A stretch of DNA of 21,090 bases, taken from NCBI GenBank assembly GCA_013821865.1, contig PNJM01000008.1, positions 1 to 21,090 on the forward strand, given 5' to 3'. Positions within the stretch are counted from its first letter, which is position 1. The number at the start of each line of letters is the position of its first letter. The DNA comes from Rhodocyclaceae bacterium (GTDB taxonomy: Bacteria > Pseudomonadota > Gammaproteobacteria > Burkholderiales > Rhodocyclaceae). The notes beneath the pieces are model-generated. The model saw nothing but the letters and a program-made list of their open reading frames with translations. It searched no databases and was not told the origin of the DNA. The position numbers and the translations under genes are program-made. This document shows, one piece after another, positions 6,184 to 13,646 of this stretch.

Positions 6184-8217
6184 TTAGTGCGCGGCCGCCT
6201 TGAACAGCTTCGACTTGTCGACCAGGTCGACGTGCTTGCGCTTGAAGCAGGTCCACTTGTGGGTCTGCTTGTCGTAGACCGAGTTCACGAAGCAGTGCCA
6301 GTTCTCCTCGTCGACGAAGTTCTTGTCGGTGCGGTAGTAGAAGCCCGGGTAGCGGGACTCCTCGCGGAACTGGATGTGCTTCATGTGCGCTTCGGCCGTC
6401 AGGATGCGGTGGTAGTTCTCCCAGGCGCGCAGCAGCTCGTGCAGGTCCTTGGCGCGCATCTTCTGGGCGTCTTCCTTCAGCATCTCCAGCTTCTCTTCGG
6501 CAACCGCCAGCATCTTGTCGTTGGTGTTGTAGTAGGTGGCGACGCCGGCGACGTACTCGTCCATGATTTTCTGCAGGCGCATCTGCAGCATCTTGGGCGT
6601 GATGTAGTGCGGGTTGACGTCGATGGCGGTGGTGTAGTCCTTGTGCTCGAGGAAGTTGCGCACCGGCTTGTAGATTTCTTCGGCCAGAACGGCGGGATCG
6701 GTATCCAGCTCGACCTTCCAGTCCTTGTTGTCGAGGGCGTACTTGACCATCGCCTTGGAAGCGAGGCGACCCTCGGTGTGCGAACCCGAGGAGAACTTGT
6801 GGCCGGAGGCGCCGACGCCGTCGCCGGCGGTGAACAGGCCCTTGACCGTGGTCATGGAGCGATAGCCCCAGTTCCAGCCGCGCGGCAGGTGCGCGGGCAC
6901 GCCGTCCTCTTCCGGATCAGCCGCCGTCGGCGCACCGAGGTCGGTCGGGCCGGAAACCCAGATGCCGCAGCAGCCCGAGTGGGAACCGAGCAGGTAGGGC
7001 TCGGTCGGCATCAGCTCGGACATCTTCTTCTCCGGCTCGATGTTCTCGCCGACCCAGATGCCGCACTGGCCGATGCACATGTCGAGGAAGTCTTCCCAGG
7101 CCTCGGCCTCGAGGTGCTTCACTTCCTTCGGCGTCAGGGTCTCGCGCAGCTTGGCCAGCGCGGTGACGGTGTCCATGTAGATCGGGCCGCGGCCTTCCTT
7201 CATCTCTTTCAGCATGAGGTGGTTGCGCAGGCAGGAGGCGGGAACGGCAGCCTGCCCGTAGGGCGGATAGTCGTTCAGCATTTCCTTGTTCTTGACCATG
7301 TAGTCTTCGCCGTAGGCATTGGTCGCCTTGGCCTTGAAGAGCAGGAACCAGGCGCCGACCGGGCCGTAGCCGTCCTTGAAGCGGGCCGGCACGAAGCGGT
7401 TTTCCATCATGGTCAGCTCGGCGCCGGCCTCGGCGGCCATGGCATAGGTCGAACCGGCGTTCCATACTGGGTACCAGGCGCGGCCCGAGCCCTCGCCGAC
7501 GGAACGCGGACGGAACAGGTTCACGCAGCCGCCGGCGGCGAGCAGGACGGCCTTGGCCTTGTACACATAGATCTTGTTATCGCGCACCGAGAAGCCGACC
7601 GCGCCGGCGATGCGGGACGGGTCGTTCTTGTCGTTCACCAGCTTGACGATGAACACGCGCTCCTGAATGCGATCCAGGCCCAGCGCCTTCTTGGCCGCCT
7701 CGGCGACGATCCACTTGTAGGACTCGCCGTTGATCATGATCTGCCACTTGCCCGAACGCACCGGCTTGCCGCCGTCCTTGAGTGCCGGCAGACCCTCGCG
7801 CTGCGATTCGGCACCGTCATGGCGCACGCCCTCGGCGTCGGTCTTCCAGATCGGCAGGCCCCACTCCTCGAAGAGGTGTACCGAGTCGTCGACGTTGCGG
7901 CCCAGGTCGTAGGCCAGGTCGTCGCGCGTGATGCCCATCAGGTCGTTCGACACCATGCGGGCGTAGTCGGCGGGATCGAGATCGGGGCCGATGTAGGTAT
8001 TGATGGCGGACAGGCCCTGCGCCACGGCGCCGGAGCGGTCCATGGCGGCCTTGTCGACCAGCTTGATCTTCAGATCGGTGCCGGTCTCGGCCTTGACGGC
8101 CTCGGCCCAGCGCATGATTTCGTAGCCGGCGCCGCAGCAGGCCATGCCGCCGCCGATGAGGAGGATATCGACCTCTTCCTGGACGATCTCGGGATTACTG
8201 AAAGTTCCTTGAGACAT
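6184..8217 (-). CDS. aprA: Adenylylsulfate (APS) reductase, alpha subunit
   Basis: This is the 677-residue flavoprotein subunit of dissimilatory APS reductase, a cytoplasmic enzyme. In sulfur oxidisers it runs in the direction sulfite + AMP to APS, releasing two electrons. The FAD-binding start VDILLIGGGMACCGAGYEIM is at residues 16-34. Typical AprA stretches follow, including AMDRSGAVAQGLSAINTYIG, AAGGCVNLFRPRSVGEGSGR, LGSHSGCCGIWVSGP, GDGVGASGHKFSSGSHTEGR and EESRYPGFYYRTD. ATG 8217 is chosen over ATG 8226 because AGGGTGA sits at normal ribosome-site distance only from 8217. The gene follows aprB by 39 bp and sat lies further upstream on the same strand. Neither aprM nor qmoABC is adjacent in the window, so the electron route to the membrane is not visible. 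Confidence 0.97.
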   Translation of the reverse strand: MSQGTFSNPEIVQEEVDILLIGGGMACCGAGYEIMRWAEAVKAETGTDLKIKLVDKAAMDRSGAVAQGLSAINTYIGPDLDPADYARMVSNDLMGITRDDLAYDLGRNVDDSVHLFEEWGLPIWKTDAEGVRHDGAESQREGLPALKDGGKPVRSGKWQIMINGESYKWIVAEAAKKALGLDRIQERVFIVKLVNDKNDPSRIAGAVGFSVRDNKIYVYKAKAVLLAAGGCVNLFRPRSVGEGSGRAWYPVWNAGSTYAMAAEAGAELTMMENRFVPARFKDGYGPVGAWFLLFKAKATNAYGEDYMVKNKEMLNDYPPYGQAAVPASCLRNHLMLKEMKEGRGPIYMDTVTALAKLRETLTPKEVKHLEAEAWEDFLDMCIGQCGIWVGENIEPEKKMSELMPTEPYLLGSHSGCCGIWVSGPTDLGAPTAADPEEDGVPAHLPRGWNWGYRSMTTVKGLFTAGDGVGASGHKFSSGSHTEGRLASKAMVKYALDNKDWKVELDTDPAVLAEEIYKPVRNFLEHKDYTTAIDVNPHYITPKMLQMRLQKIMDEYVAGVATYYNTNDKMLAVAEEKLEMLKEDAQKMRAKDLHELLRAWENYHRILTAEAHMKHIQFREESRYPGFYYRTDKNFVDEENWHCFVNSVYDKQTHKWTCFKRKHVDLVDKSKLFKAAAH

Positions 8218-8256
8218 TGCATTCACCCTAATTCGTTGGTTGTTCGTTCGTCGCGC

Positions 8257-8733
8257 TTACTTGCGGCGGATCAGTTCTTCCGGCTTGCCGGCACGATACC
8301 CGCCCATGATTTCCTTGGTGAACACACCGGGAGCGGTGAGTTCGGCCACCTTGGGCAGCGGCTTGCCGCCGTAGGGGTCGATCGAGCCTTCGGACGTGGT
8401 GCGGATGGGGAACTTGAAGCGCTTCAGCGTGCCGTTGCGGAACTTGATGGTCCACATGATCGAGTCGGAGCCGCGCATCGGCTGCACCGAGCCGCCCAGC
8501 GGCACGATGTCGGCGTAGTGGCGCACCTCGATGGCATTCTGCGGGCAGATCTTGACGCAGGAATAGCATTCCCAGCACTGCTCGGGCTCCTGGTTCCAGG
8601 CCTTCATGGCATGGCCGGTCGACGAGCCGTCCTTGTCCAGCATCATCAGGTCATGCGGGCAGATATACATGCAGGCGGTCTTGTCCTGGCCCTTGCAGCC
8701 ATCGCATTTGTCGGTACGTACAAAAGTTGGCAT
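8257..8733 (-). CDS. aprB: Adenylylsulfate (APS) reductase, beta subunit
   Basis: This 158-residue iron-sulfur subunit passes electrons between the AprA flavin and the external acceptor. Two ferredoxin-like [4Fe-4S] sets are present: C10, C13, C21 and C25 (CDGCKGQDKTACMYICP), and C53, C56, C59 and C63 (CWECYSCVKICP). The C-terminal tail (WTIKFRNGTLKRFKFPIRTT, then SIDPYGG) is the AprB-specific extension that wraps AprA. The frame extends upstream to 8772, but ATG 8733 is preceded by GGAGAAGGAAAG and starts with the family sequence MPTFVRTDKC. It lies 82 bp downstream of sat and 39 bp upstream of aprA. No clear promoter was found in the sat-aprB gap, so co-transcription with sat is likely. Confidence 0.97.
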   Translation of the reverse strand: MPTFVRTDKCDGCKGQDKTACMYICPHDLMMLDKDGSSTGHAMKAWNQEPEQCWECYSCVKICPQNAIEVRHYADIVPLGGSVQPMRGSDSIMWTIKFRNGTLKRFKFPIRTTSEGSIDPYGGKPLPKVAELTAPGVFTKEIMGGYRAGKPEELIRRK

Positions 8734-8815
8734 CTTTCCTTCTCCTAAAAAACGACGCCGGCACCGATGCACCGACGCAATTCAAAAACCAACGGGCCGG
8801 GTTCACGCCCGCGCG

Positions 8816-10024
8816 TTACCGCGCGGAGTGCCCGACCAGCTTGACCTCGACCTTCTCGGTCAGTCCGGCGTAGTACTCCTTCAGTATCTCCAGCACTTCC
8901 GGCCGCGAAAACTCCGCCGGCACGTCACCGCCTTCCGACAGCATCTTGCGCAGCTTGGTGCCGGAGAGCAGCAGGCGATCGGAGTCCGGGTGCGGGCAGG
9001 TGCGTGCGGAGGCCATGCCGCCGCACTTGTAGCACCAGAACGTCCAGTCGATCTTGAGCGGCTGGGTTTCCAGCGAGCCCTTCGGAATCTCGTCGAAAAT
9101 GTGGTGCGCGTCGAACGGGCCGTAATAGCTGCCGACGCCGGCGTGGTCGCGGCCGACGATCAGGTGCGAGCAGCCGTAGTTCTGGCGGAACAGCGCATGC
9201 AGCAGCGCTTCGCGCGGGCCGGCGTAGCGCATGTCGAGCGGATAGCCGGCCTGCACCACGGTCTTCTTGACGAAGTACTTCTCCGTCAGCATGGAAATGG
9301 CCCTGGCGCGCACATCGGCGGGAATGTCGCCCGGCTTCAGGTTGCCCAGCAGCGAATGGATCAGCACGCCGTCGCAGGTCTCGATGGCGACCTTGGCCAG
9401 ATACTCGTGCGAGCGGTGCATCGGGTTGCGCGTCTGGAAGGCGGCGACCTTGGACCAGCCGTAGGACTCGAACAGCGCCCGGGTCTGCGCCGGGGTCATG
9501 AACAGGTCGCCGTACTTCCCGGGGAAGTCGCTCTGCGAGAGCACCTTCACCGGGCCGGCGAGGTTCACATCGCCCTGCTCCATCACCATCTTGACGCCGG
9601 GGTGCTCGAGGTCGGTGGTCTTGAACACCATGGCGCACTCGTGCGCCTTGTCGATGGCGTACTTCTCGGTGACCTTCAGGGTGGCGAGGATCTCGCCGTT
9701 GTCCGGATCGACCAGCGCGACGTCGCCGCCGGTCTTGAGCGAATCGGCCGTGGCCTTGCCGGCGGAAAGCGTGATGGGGATCGGCCAGAACAGGCCGTTG
9801 GCCATCTTCATGCCGTCGCACACGCCCTGCCAGTCGCTGTGCGTCATGAAGCCGTCGAGCGGGGTGAAACCGCCGATGCCCAGCATGATGATGTCGCCTT
9901 TTTCGCGCGAGCTGACCTTGATTTTGGGCAGCGTCCGGGCGCGCGCCAGTTCGGCCTTGAGCGCCTCGCCCTGCAGCAACAGGGGCTTCAGCGCGCCCCC
10001 GCCGTGCGGATTGACCAGTGCCAT
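8816..10024 (-). CDS. sat: Dissimilatory ATP sulfurylase (sulfate adenylyltransferase)
   Basis: This 402-residue homo-oligomeric ATP sulfurylase, in sulfur oxidisers, makes ATP and sulfate from APS and pyrophosphate. Visible motifs are [13 protein letters not shown] (residues 197-209, nucleotide and sulfate binding), [13 protein letters not shown] (291-303) and SGTKLRKML (354-362). The set C331, C334, C343 and H345 (CYKCGG, then RTCPH) matches the zinc-binding motif of Sat from sulfur-metabolising microbes. The frame runs further upstream to 10117, but ATG 10024 has GGGAGGAG just upstream and begins with the expected MALVNPHGG. It is the first gene of the sat-aprB-aprA-ykgJ series. The leader upstream contains a structured inverted repeat and the interval beyond it holds two 81-bp repeats. 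Confidence 0.96.
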   Translation of the reverse strand: MALVNPHGGGALKPLLLQGEALKAELARARTLPKIKVSSREKGDIIMLGIGGFTPLDGFMTHSDWQGVCDGMKMANGLFWPIPITLSAGKATADSLKTGGDVALVDPDNGEILATLKVTEKYAIDKAHECAMVFKTTDLEHPGVKMVMEQGDVNLAGPVKVLSQSDFPGKYGDLFMTPAQTRALFESYGWSKVAAFQTRNPMHRSHEYLAKVAIETCDGVLIHSLLGNLKPGDIPADVRARAISMLTEKYFVKKTVVQAGYPLDMRYAGPREALLHALFRQNYGCSHLIVGRDHAGVGSYYGPFDAHHIFDEIPKGSLETQPLKIDWTFWCYKCGGMASARTCPHPDSDRLLLSGTKLRKMLSEGGDVPAEFSRPEVLEILKEYYAGLTEKVEVKLVGHSAR

Positions 10025-10053
10025 GTGCTGCTCCTCCCTTAGGTTCCTCCGGA

Positions 10054-10096
10054 TTTTCGGCTTCGGCTGGCACAAGGCGCCTGCCTGTGCCGAAAA
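10054..10096 (-). promoter_or_regulatory. Structured leader element before sat
   Basis: Two overlapping pairings are possible in the 5' leader of sat. The outer one joins ttttcggc (10054-10061) and gccgaaaa (10089-10096), 8 bp. The inner one joins ggcaca-ggc (10069-10078, one bulged base) and gcctgtgcc (10083-10091) around a 4-base loop. They share bases 10089-10091, so they compete in part. The element lies 30-70 bases before the sat ATG, and a second SD-like GGAGG sits just after it. Its ends (ggcttcggctgg and cctgtgccgaaa) match the ends of the 81-bp repeats upstream at 11 of 12 bases each, so it is probably a shortened copy. An AT-rich patch at 10130-10157 could hold the sat promoter, but no convincing -35/-10 pair was found. 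Confidence 0.5.
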
Positions 10097-10179
10097 GAAG
10101 TTTGCGAAGGCTAGCACTTCCGGCAGGGGGCAATAATCGTTTTATTTTATTGTGAAATAGGGGGGGTCGATTTTTGGCT

Positions 10180-10347
10180 TCGGCCGGGGTGCAAAGCACC
10201 CCTTAACCTGCGCTGCGCGCAGATTAGCCTGCGCCGAAACAAGCCCCTGCGGGGCGTGTTGTGACCTCGGCCGGGGTGCAAAGCACCCCTTAACCTGCGC
10301 TGCGCGCAGATTAGCCTGCGCCGAAACAAGCCCCTGCGGGGCGTGTT
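10180..10347. repeat. Two identical 81-bp direct repeats with multiple hairpins (sat upstream region)
   Basis: Copy 1 is 10180-10260 and copy 2 is 10267-10347. They are identical by eye across 81 bases and separated by six (gtgacc), giving a period of 87. Each copy contains hairpin A (ggggtgc-aaa-gcacccc, 10186-10202 in copy 1), hairpin B (ctgcgc-tgc-gcgcag, 10208-10222) and hairpin C (gcccc-tgc-ggggc, 10243-10255). In copy 1, ttcggc (10179-10184) can pair with gccgaa (10233-10238) to enclose A and B in a three-way junction; in copy 2 this outer stem is 5 bp. The 364-bp gap between sat and the protease gene (10025-10388) holds these repeats, the sat leader and an AT-rich patch. No coding sequence was seen in it. 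Confidence 0.9.
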
Positions 10348-10361
10348 TCGATCTGGATCAA
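10348..10361 (-). promoter_or_regulatory. Near-consensus FNR-type box (TTGAT-N4-ATCGA)
   Basis: Read on the minus strand, the site TTGAT-CCAG-ATCGA matches nine of ten specified bases of the FNR consensus TTGAT-N4-ATCAA. It lies directly beyond the second 81-bp repeat, about 325 bp upstream of sat. No -10 element is seen at the class II distance on either strand, so function is doubtful. Confidence 0.25.
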
Positions 10362-10388
10362 GTGATGCGCGGGGTACGCGGTTTACCG

Positions 10389-11855
10389 TCAATACGGCAG
10401 CTTCTGCTTCGCCTCTTCCGCCAGGCGAGCGCGCAGCTCGCGCAAGCGGGCGTCGACCTGGGAATGCTCATAGAAATCACCGTCGCCGGCTTTCTGCGCC
10501 AATTCCAGCTGCTGGATGGCCGGAGACAGCTGGCCTCGCAGCACATACAGTTCGGCCTGGGCGCGGTGCTGCTGCAGGCGCTTGCCCAATGCAGCGTAGC
10601 TCTGCGCCTGCAGGCCGTGCAGGGCGGCGTCGGACGGATGGAGCTGAAGTTCGGCGCCGGCAATCTTCAAGGCCTCCTGCGGCTGCCGGTCGGCCAGCAG
10701 GGCATCGAGCAGGCCGTAAGTGAGGGAACGACTCTGCGGGTAGCGGACATGCGCCTCGCGCAGAATGCGCAGCGCTCCGTCAAGATCGCCCTGCGTCCGC
10801 CTCGCATCCGCCGCCAGGGTCTCCACCATGGGCGAGGCGACCTTGAGGCGGCGCAGTTCGCCTACTTCACGCTCGGCGCCGGACGGGTTCCTGGCGCGCA
10901 GCTGGGCGGTCGCCATGCCGTAATGAGCGGCGGCGGCGCTGACGTATTTCTTCTCGCGCAATTGTGTTTCGAACTCGGTGACCGCGTCGCGCGGGCTGTT
11001 CAGTTGCGCCTTCAGCTTGGCGCGCACCAACTGGAATTCGAGCGAATCCGGCACCTGCCGGTATTGGGCGAGAAGCGCGCGGTTTTCCATGTCCGAGATC
11101 CGCTCGGTGGTGAGCGGGTGGGTGCGCAGGTACCCGGGCGCGTTGTTCTCGTAGAGCCGGCCGAATTTCTGCATGCGCTCGAAGAAGCTGGCCATGCCGC
11201 GCACGTCGAAGCCGGCGCGTTCGATTATCTGGATGCCGAGGCGGTCGGCCTCGCGCTCGAAATCGCGCGTGTAGTTGAGCTGGGTCTGGATGCCGGCGGC
11301 GGTGCCGGCGGCGATGGCCGCCTCGCTCACCTGCGAGTTGGAACGCGCGGCAAGGACGGCCACGGCAATGGCCAGCCACTGCGCCATCTGCGCCTGGCTC
11401 TGTTTGCCCAGCAGGCGCGCCAGGTGGCGCTGCGTCACGTGGGAAATCTCGTGCGCCAGCACGCCGGCGAGTTCCGATTCGGACTGGGCGGCCAGGATCA
11501 GCCCGGTATTCACGCCGATGAAGCCGCCGGGCATGGCGAAGGCGTTGAGCGTGGAATCGCGCACGACGAAGAACTCGAAATCCTGGCGCGATTCCGGACT
11601 GGCCGCCGCCAGCCGGCCGCCCAGCTGATTGATGTAGCCGGCTATTTCCGGATCATCGAGATAGGACGGATCGTGCAGGCGGATGTCGCGCATGATGGAC
11701 TCGCCGATGCGGCGCTCCATTTGCGGCGACAGATCGCTTTGTGCAGACTCGCCCAGGTCGGGCAATCCTTCGGCCAGCACACCCGGCGCGAGGATGGCGA
11801 GAAAAGCAAGAATTGCTCTGAATTTCACGGCGCAATGATACCTGTTATCCGTCAT
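10389..11855 (-). CDS. bepA: BepA-type periplasmic M48 metalloprotease with TPR region
   Basis: This 488-residue protein is close in length to E. coli BepA (YfgC), the periplasmic protease and chaperone that assists outer-membrane barrel and LptD assembly. It starts with a signal peptide (KFRAILAFLAILAPGVLAEG). The zinc site is HEISH (residues 135-139) within GVLAHEISHVTQRH, with E202 of FEREADRLG as probable third ligand. A conserved His in YLRTHPLTTERI (246) corresponds to the regulatory histidine described for BepA. The C-terminal half (about 285-488) is helical with TPR-like repeats. ATG 11855 has no ribosome site. GTG 11828 would begin the signal peptide directly (MKFRAIL) and may be the true start. 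It is divergent from the response-regulator gene. The next gene on the same strand is sat, 364 bp away across the repeats. Confidence 0.88.
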   Translation of the reverse strand: MTDNRYHCAVKFRAILAFLAILAPGVLAEGLPDLGESAQSDLSPQMERRIGESIMRDIRLHDPSYLDDPEIAGYINQLGGRLAAASPESRQDFEFFVVRDSTLNAFAMPGGFIGVNTGLILAAQSESELAGVLAHEISHVTQRHLARLLGKQSQAQMAQWLAIAVAVLAARSNSQVSEAAIAAGTAAGIQTQLNYTRDFEREADRLGIQIIERAGFDVRGMASFFERMQKFGRLYENNAPGYLRTHPLTTERISDMENRALLAQYRQVPDSLEFQLVRAKLKAQLNSPRDAVTEFETQLREKKYVSAAAAHYGMATAQLRARNPSGAEREVGELRRLKVASPMVETLAADARRTQGDLDGALRILREAHVRYPQSRSLTYGLLDALLADRQPQEALKIAGAELQLHPSDAALHGLQAQSYAALGKRLQQHRAQAELYVLRGQLSPAIQQLELAQKAGDGDFYEHSQVDARLRELRARLAEEAKQKLPY

Positions 11856-11875
11856 GCCGACGGCACGGTCGGTAC

Positions 11876-11910
11876 CGCCTTGCCTTCCTGCAAGGCGTTT
11901 CGGCTACAAT
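11876..11910 (+). promoter_or_regulatory. Candidate promoter with operator-like inverted repeat for the response regulator
   Basis: TACAAT at 11905-11910 is a good -10 (five of six). TTGCCT at 11880-11885 is a possible -35, though the 19-base spacer is long. An exact inverted repeat, cgccttgc (11876-11883) and gcaaggcg (11890-11897) around six bases, covers this -35 region. That position would suit a repressor operator or a binding site for a dimeric activator. The predicted start near 11917 leaves a leader of about 85 nt before TTG 12002. Confidence 0.4.
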
Positions 11911-11990
11911 GGATCGACCCGGGCGGCGGGGTCCGGGACGGTATCGCCCGCGGGAATTTCCCGCCCTCCCTGCCATAGACCGTTTCGACC

Positions 11991-11996
11991 GGAGAG
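11991..11996 (+). promoter_or_regulatory. Ribosome binding site setting a TTG start
   Basis: GGAGAG lies five bases before TTG 12002. This favours that codon as the start of the response regulator over the in-frame ATG at 11909, which would add 31 residues with no place in a receiver domain. Confidence 0.65.
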
Positions 11997-12001
11997 CGTT
12001 C

Positions 12002-12454
12002 TTGAGCGCGCATGCCTTGTTGCTGGCGGAAGATTCCCCTGAAGACACTCAGCTGATCCTCGCGGCGCTCCAGCCGATTGTCCCCACCGAGCAGGTGGTG
12101 CGTTGCGCCGACGGCGTGGAAGCACTGGATTACCTGTTCGCCCGCAGCGCCTGGGCCGGCCGCGACGCCAGTGAACAGCCGAGAGTGGTTCTGCTCGATC
12201 TCAACCTGCCGAAGATCAATGGCCTGGAGGTGCTGCGCGAGCTGCGGGAAACCCCGCGGACGCGCCTGCTTCCGGTGGTGATCGTTTCGGCCTCGACGGA
12301 GCAGCGGGACGTGCGCGCCGCAGCACTGCTCGGGGCGAACAGCTACGTGCGCAAGCCGCTCGACTACACCCGCCTGCGCGACACCATCGCACTGCTTGGC
12401 GGCTACTGGCTCGGCCTCAATATTCCGCCCCCGCCGCAGCCTCCTGTTGCCTGA
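12002..12454 (+). CDS. Single-domain response regulator (Rcp1/CheY-like)
   Basis: This 150-residue protein is a stand-alone receiver domain without an output domain. It shows the acidic pair E10/D11 ([10 protein letters not shown]), the phospho-acceptor D66 ([17 protein letters not shown]), the conserved Ser/Thr in VVIVSAS (residue 96) and K118 (YVRKPLD). The insertion between the second strand and the Asp strand ([17 protein letters not shown]) is typical of Rcp1-type regulators, which usually partner phytochrome-like or multi-PAS kinases. No kinase gene is adjacent. The multi-PAS kinase at 2204-5182 has a compatible architecture, but pairing is speculation. The TTG start is set by GGAGAG. 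The stop lies 16 bp before moaC on the same strand, so the two may be co-transcribed. Confidence 0.88.
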   Translation: MSAHALLLAEDSPEDTQLILAALQPIVPTEQVVRCADGVEALDYLFARSAWAGRDASEQPRVVLLDLNLPKINGLEVLRELRETPRTRLLPVVIVSASTEQRDVRAAALLGANSYVRKPLDYTRLRDTIALLGGYWLGLNIPPPPQPPVA

Positions 12455-12470
12455 GAGTCGAGGGTTCCGG

Positions 12471-12953
12471 ATGACCACTCCCCTCACACACTTCGATTCC
12501 CAGGGCCAGGCGCACATGGTCGATGTCGCCGGGAAATCGGAGACGCGGCGCATCGCGCGCGCCGTGGGGACCGTCTTCATGCGCCCGGAAACGCTGGCCC
12601 TGATCGAATCGGGCGACGCGAAGAAGGGCGACGTCCTCGGCGTTGCCCGCATCGCCGCCATCCAGGCGGCCAAGCGGACTTCCGACCTGATACCGCTGTG
12701 CCACCCGATTGCATTGACGAACGTCGGGGTCGAGTTCACCATCGACCGGCCGCACGCTTCGATCACCTGCGAGGCGACGGCGCAGACGGTCGGCCGCACC
12801 GGCGTGGAGATGGAGGCGCTGACGGCGGTCAGCGTCGGCCTGCTCACCATCTACGACATGTGCAAGGCCGTTGATCGTGGAATACATTTCGAAAATATCC
12901 GTCTACTGGAAAAAGACGGCGGCAAGTCGGGACACTGGCAGGCGGGTGCATAA
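12471..12953 (+). CDS. moaC: Cyclic pyranopterin monophosphate synthase MoaC
   Basis: This 160-residue MoaC catalyses the second step of molybdenum cofactor synthesis, forming cyclic pyranopterin monophosphate from the MoaA product. Typical stretches are [44 protein letters not shown] and [26 protein letters not shown], the last containing the conserved Asp and Lys near the active site. GAGGG lies six bases before ATG 12471. It follows the response regulator by 16 bp. No other Mo-cofactor genes are in the window. No clear rho-independent terminator follows; only a weak inverted repeat (atccct and agggat, 15-base loop) near 12972-12999. Confidence 0.96.
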   Translation: MTTPLTHFDSQGQAHMVDVAGKSETRRIARAVGTVFMRPETLALIESGDAKKGDVLGVARIAAIQAAKRTSDLIPLCHPIALTNVGVEFTIDRPHASITCEATAQTVGRTGVEMEALTAVSVGLLTIYDMCKAVDRGIHFENIRLLEKDGGKSGHWQAGA

Positions 12954-13001
12954 GGCCTCCCTGTTATTTCGATCCCTTATTTCCTGATCAGCAGGGATGA
13001 T

Positions 13002-13102
13002 TTGAGAACGGTTCCGGTTCCGGGATAAAGTACGCCGCCGGTTATAGTCGGCGAATCCGGGTTGACCGGACCTTCGTCATGATTAAACTGCAAATTTCGC
13101 AG
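13002..13102 (+). promoter_or_regulatory. Putative sox promoter and inverted repeats
   Basis: The 192-bp gap between moaC and soxY holds TTGAGA (13002-13007) and GATAAA (13024-13029), a 16-base spacer and a plausible sigma-70 promoter. Downstream are three small inverted repeats: cgccg/cggcg (13036-13053), tccgg/ccgga (13056-13070) and the near-palindrome ctgcaaatttcgcag (13088-13102, one mismatch). Any of these could be an operator or leader structure. No known SoxR-type consensus is claimed. Confidence 0.35.
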
Positions 13103-13145
13103 CCCTGGAGCACAGGGCGGAACACCAACCAAAGGAGCAACAAGG

Positions 13146-13616
13146 ATGGATGCACTGCGCAGAACCCTATTGAAAGGGGCGGGCGCCACAGGGGCAATCG
13201 CAGCGGCCATCGCCGCCGGCGTGCTGAAGCCCTCGCAGGCCCTGGCCGCCGAATGGAACAAGAACGCATTCGAGGCCAGGGACTTGGCCGGGGCGCTGAA
13301 GGGCCTTGGCGCCGGCGGCGCCGCCGACAGCAAGGATATCGTAATCAAGGCCCCCGACATCGCCGAGAACGGCGCGGTGGTTCCGGTCGACGTGGCGAGC
13401 AACATTCCCAACACGCAGTCGATCTCCGTCCTGGTCGACAAAAATCCCTTCCCGCTGGCGGCGCACTTCGATTTCGCCAACGGCGCGCTGCCGCAGGTCG
13501 CGGTGCGCCTCAAGATGGGCCAGACCTCCAACATCCACGTCATCGCCAAGGCCGACGGCAAGTCGTATGTCGCGGCCAAGGAAGTCAAGGTCACCGTCGG
13601 CGGCTGCGGCGGCTGA
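13146..13616 (+). CDS. soxY: Sulfur carrier protein SoxY
   Basis: This 156-residue periplasmic carrier subunit binds sulfur intermediates covalently on the cysteine of the C-terminal swinging arm. The protein ends VTVGGCGG with C154, the diagnostic SoxY terminus. The N-terminus MDALRRTLLKGAG, followed by a hydrophobic stretch and ALAAE, is a Tat-type signal with a twin arginine; cleavage is likely near residue 35. AAGGAG eight bases upstream supports ATG 13146. It is first in the order soxY-soxZ-soxA-soxX-soxB, with soxZ 30 bp downstream. SoxZ has no signal of its own and is thought to be co-exported with SoxY. Confidence 0.97.
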   Translation: MDALRRTLLKGAGATGAIAAAIAAGVLKPSQALAAEWNKNAFEARDLAGALKGLGAGGAADSKDIVIKAPDIAENGAVVPVDVASNIPNTQSISVLVDKNPFPLAAHFDFANGALPQVAVRLKMGQTSNIHVIAKADGKSYVAAKEVKVTVGGCGG

Positions 13617-13646
13617 CCGGATCAACAGGAACAAACGGAGAAAGAC

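Noticed and set aside
6100..8748. Plus-strand open frame of 882 codons opposite aprA and aprB
   Set aside because: Antisense to strongly supported aprBA, with a Val/Leu/His-rich composition typical of reverse-complement GC-rich genes.
8734..8815. Possible terminator in the sat-aprB gap (six T on the minus strand at 8752-8747)
   Set aside because: The GC-rich stretch before the T-run contains direct rather than inverted repeats (cggtgc twice), so no stable hairpin was found.
8606..10042. Plus-strand open frames opposite sat (8606-10042 and 9498-10136)
   Set aside because: Antisense shadows of sat; no ribosome site or family signature.
10180..10347. CRISPR array
   Set aside because: Only two copies, with a unit of 81 bp and a 6-bp separator; no spacer-like variable segments and no cas genes.
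10147..10392. 81-codon minus-strand frame with an internal peptide repeat
   Set aside because: The peptide repeat simply mirrors the 81-bp DNA repeat (period 87, a multiple of three). There is no ribosome site, and the DNA hairpins explain the structure better than a protein.
12954..13001. Rho-independent terminator after moaC
   Set aside because: Only a 6-bp stem with a 15-base loop and no T-tract; not enough to call.
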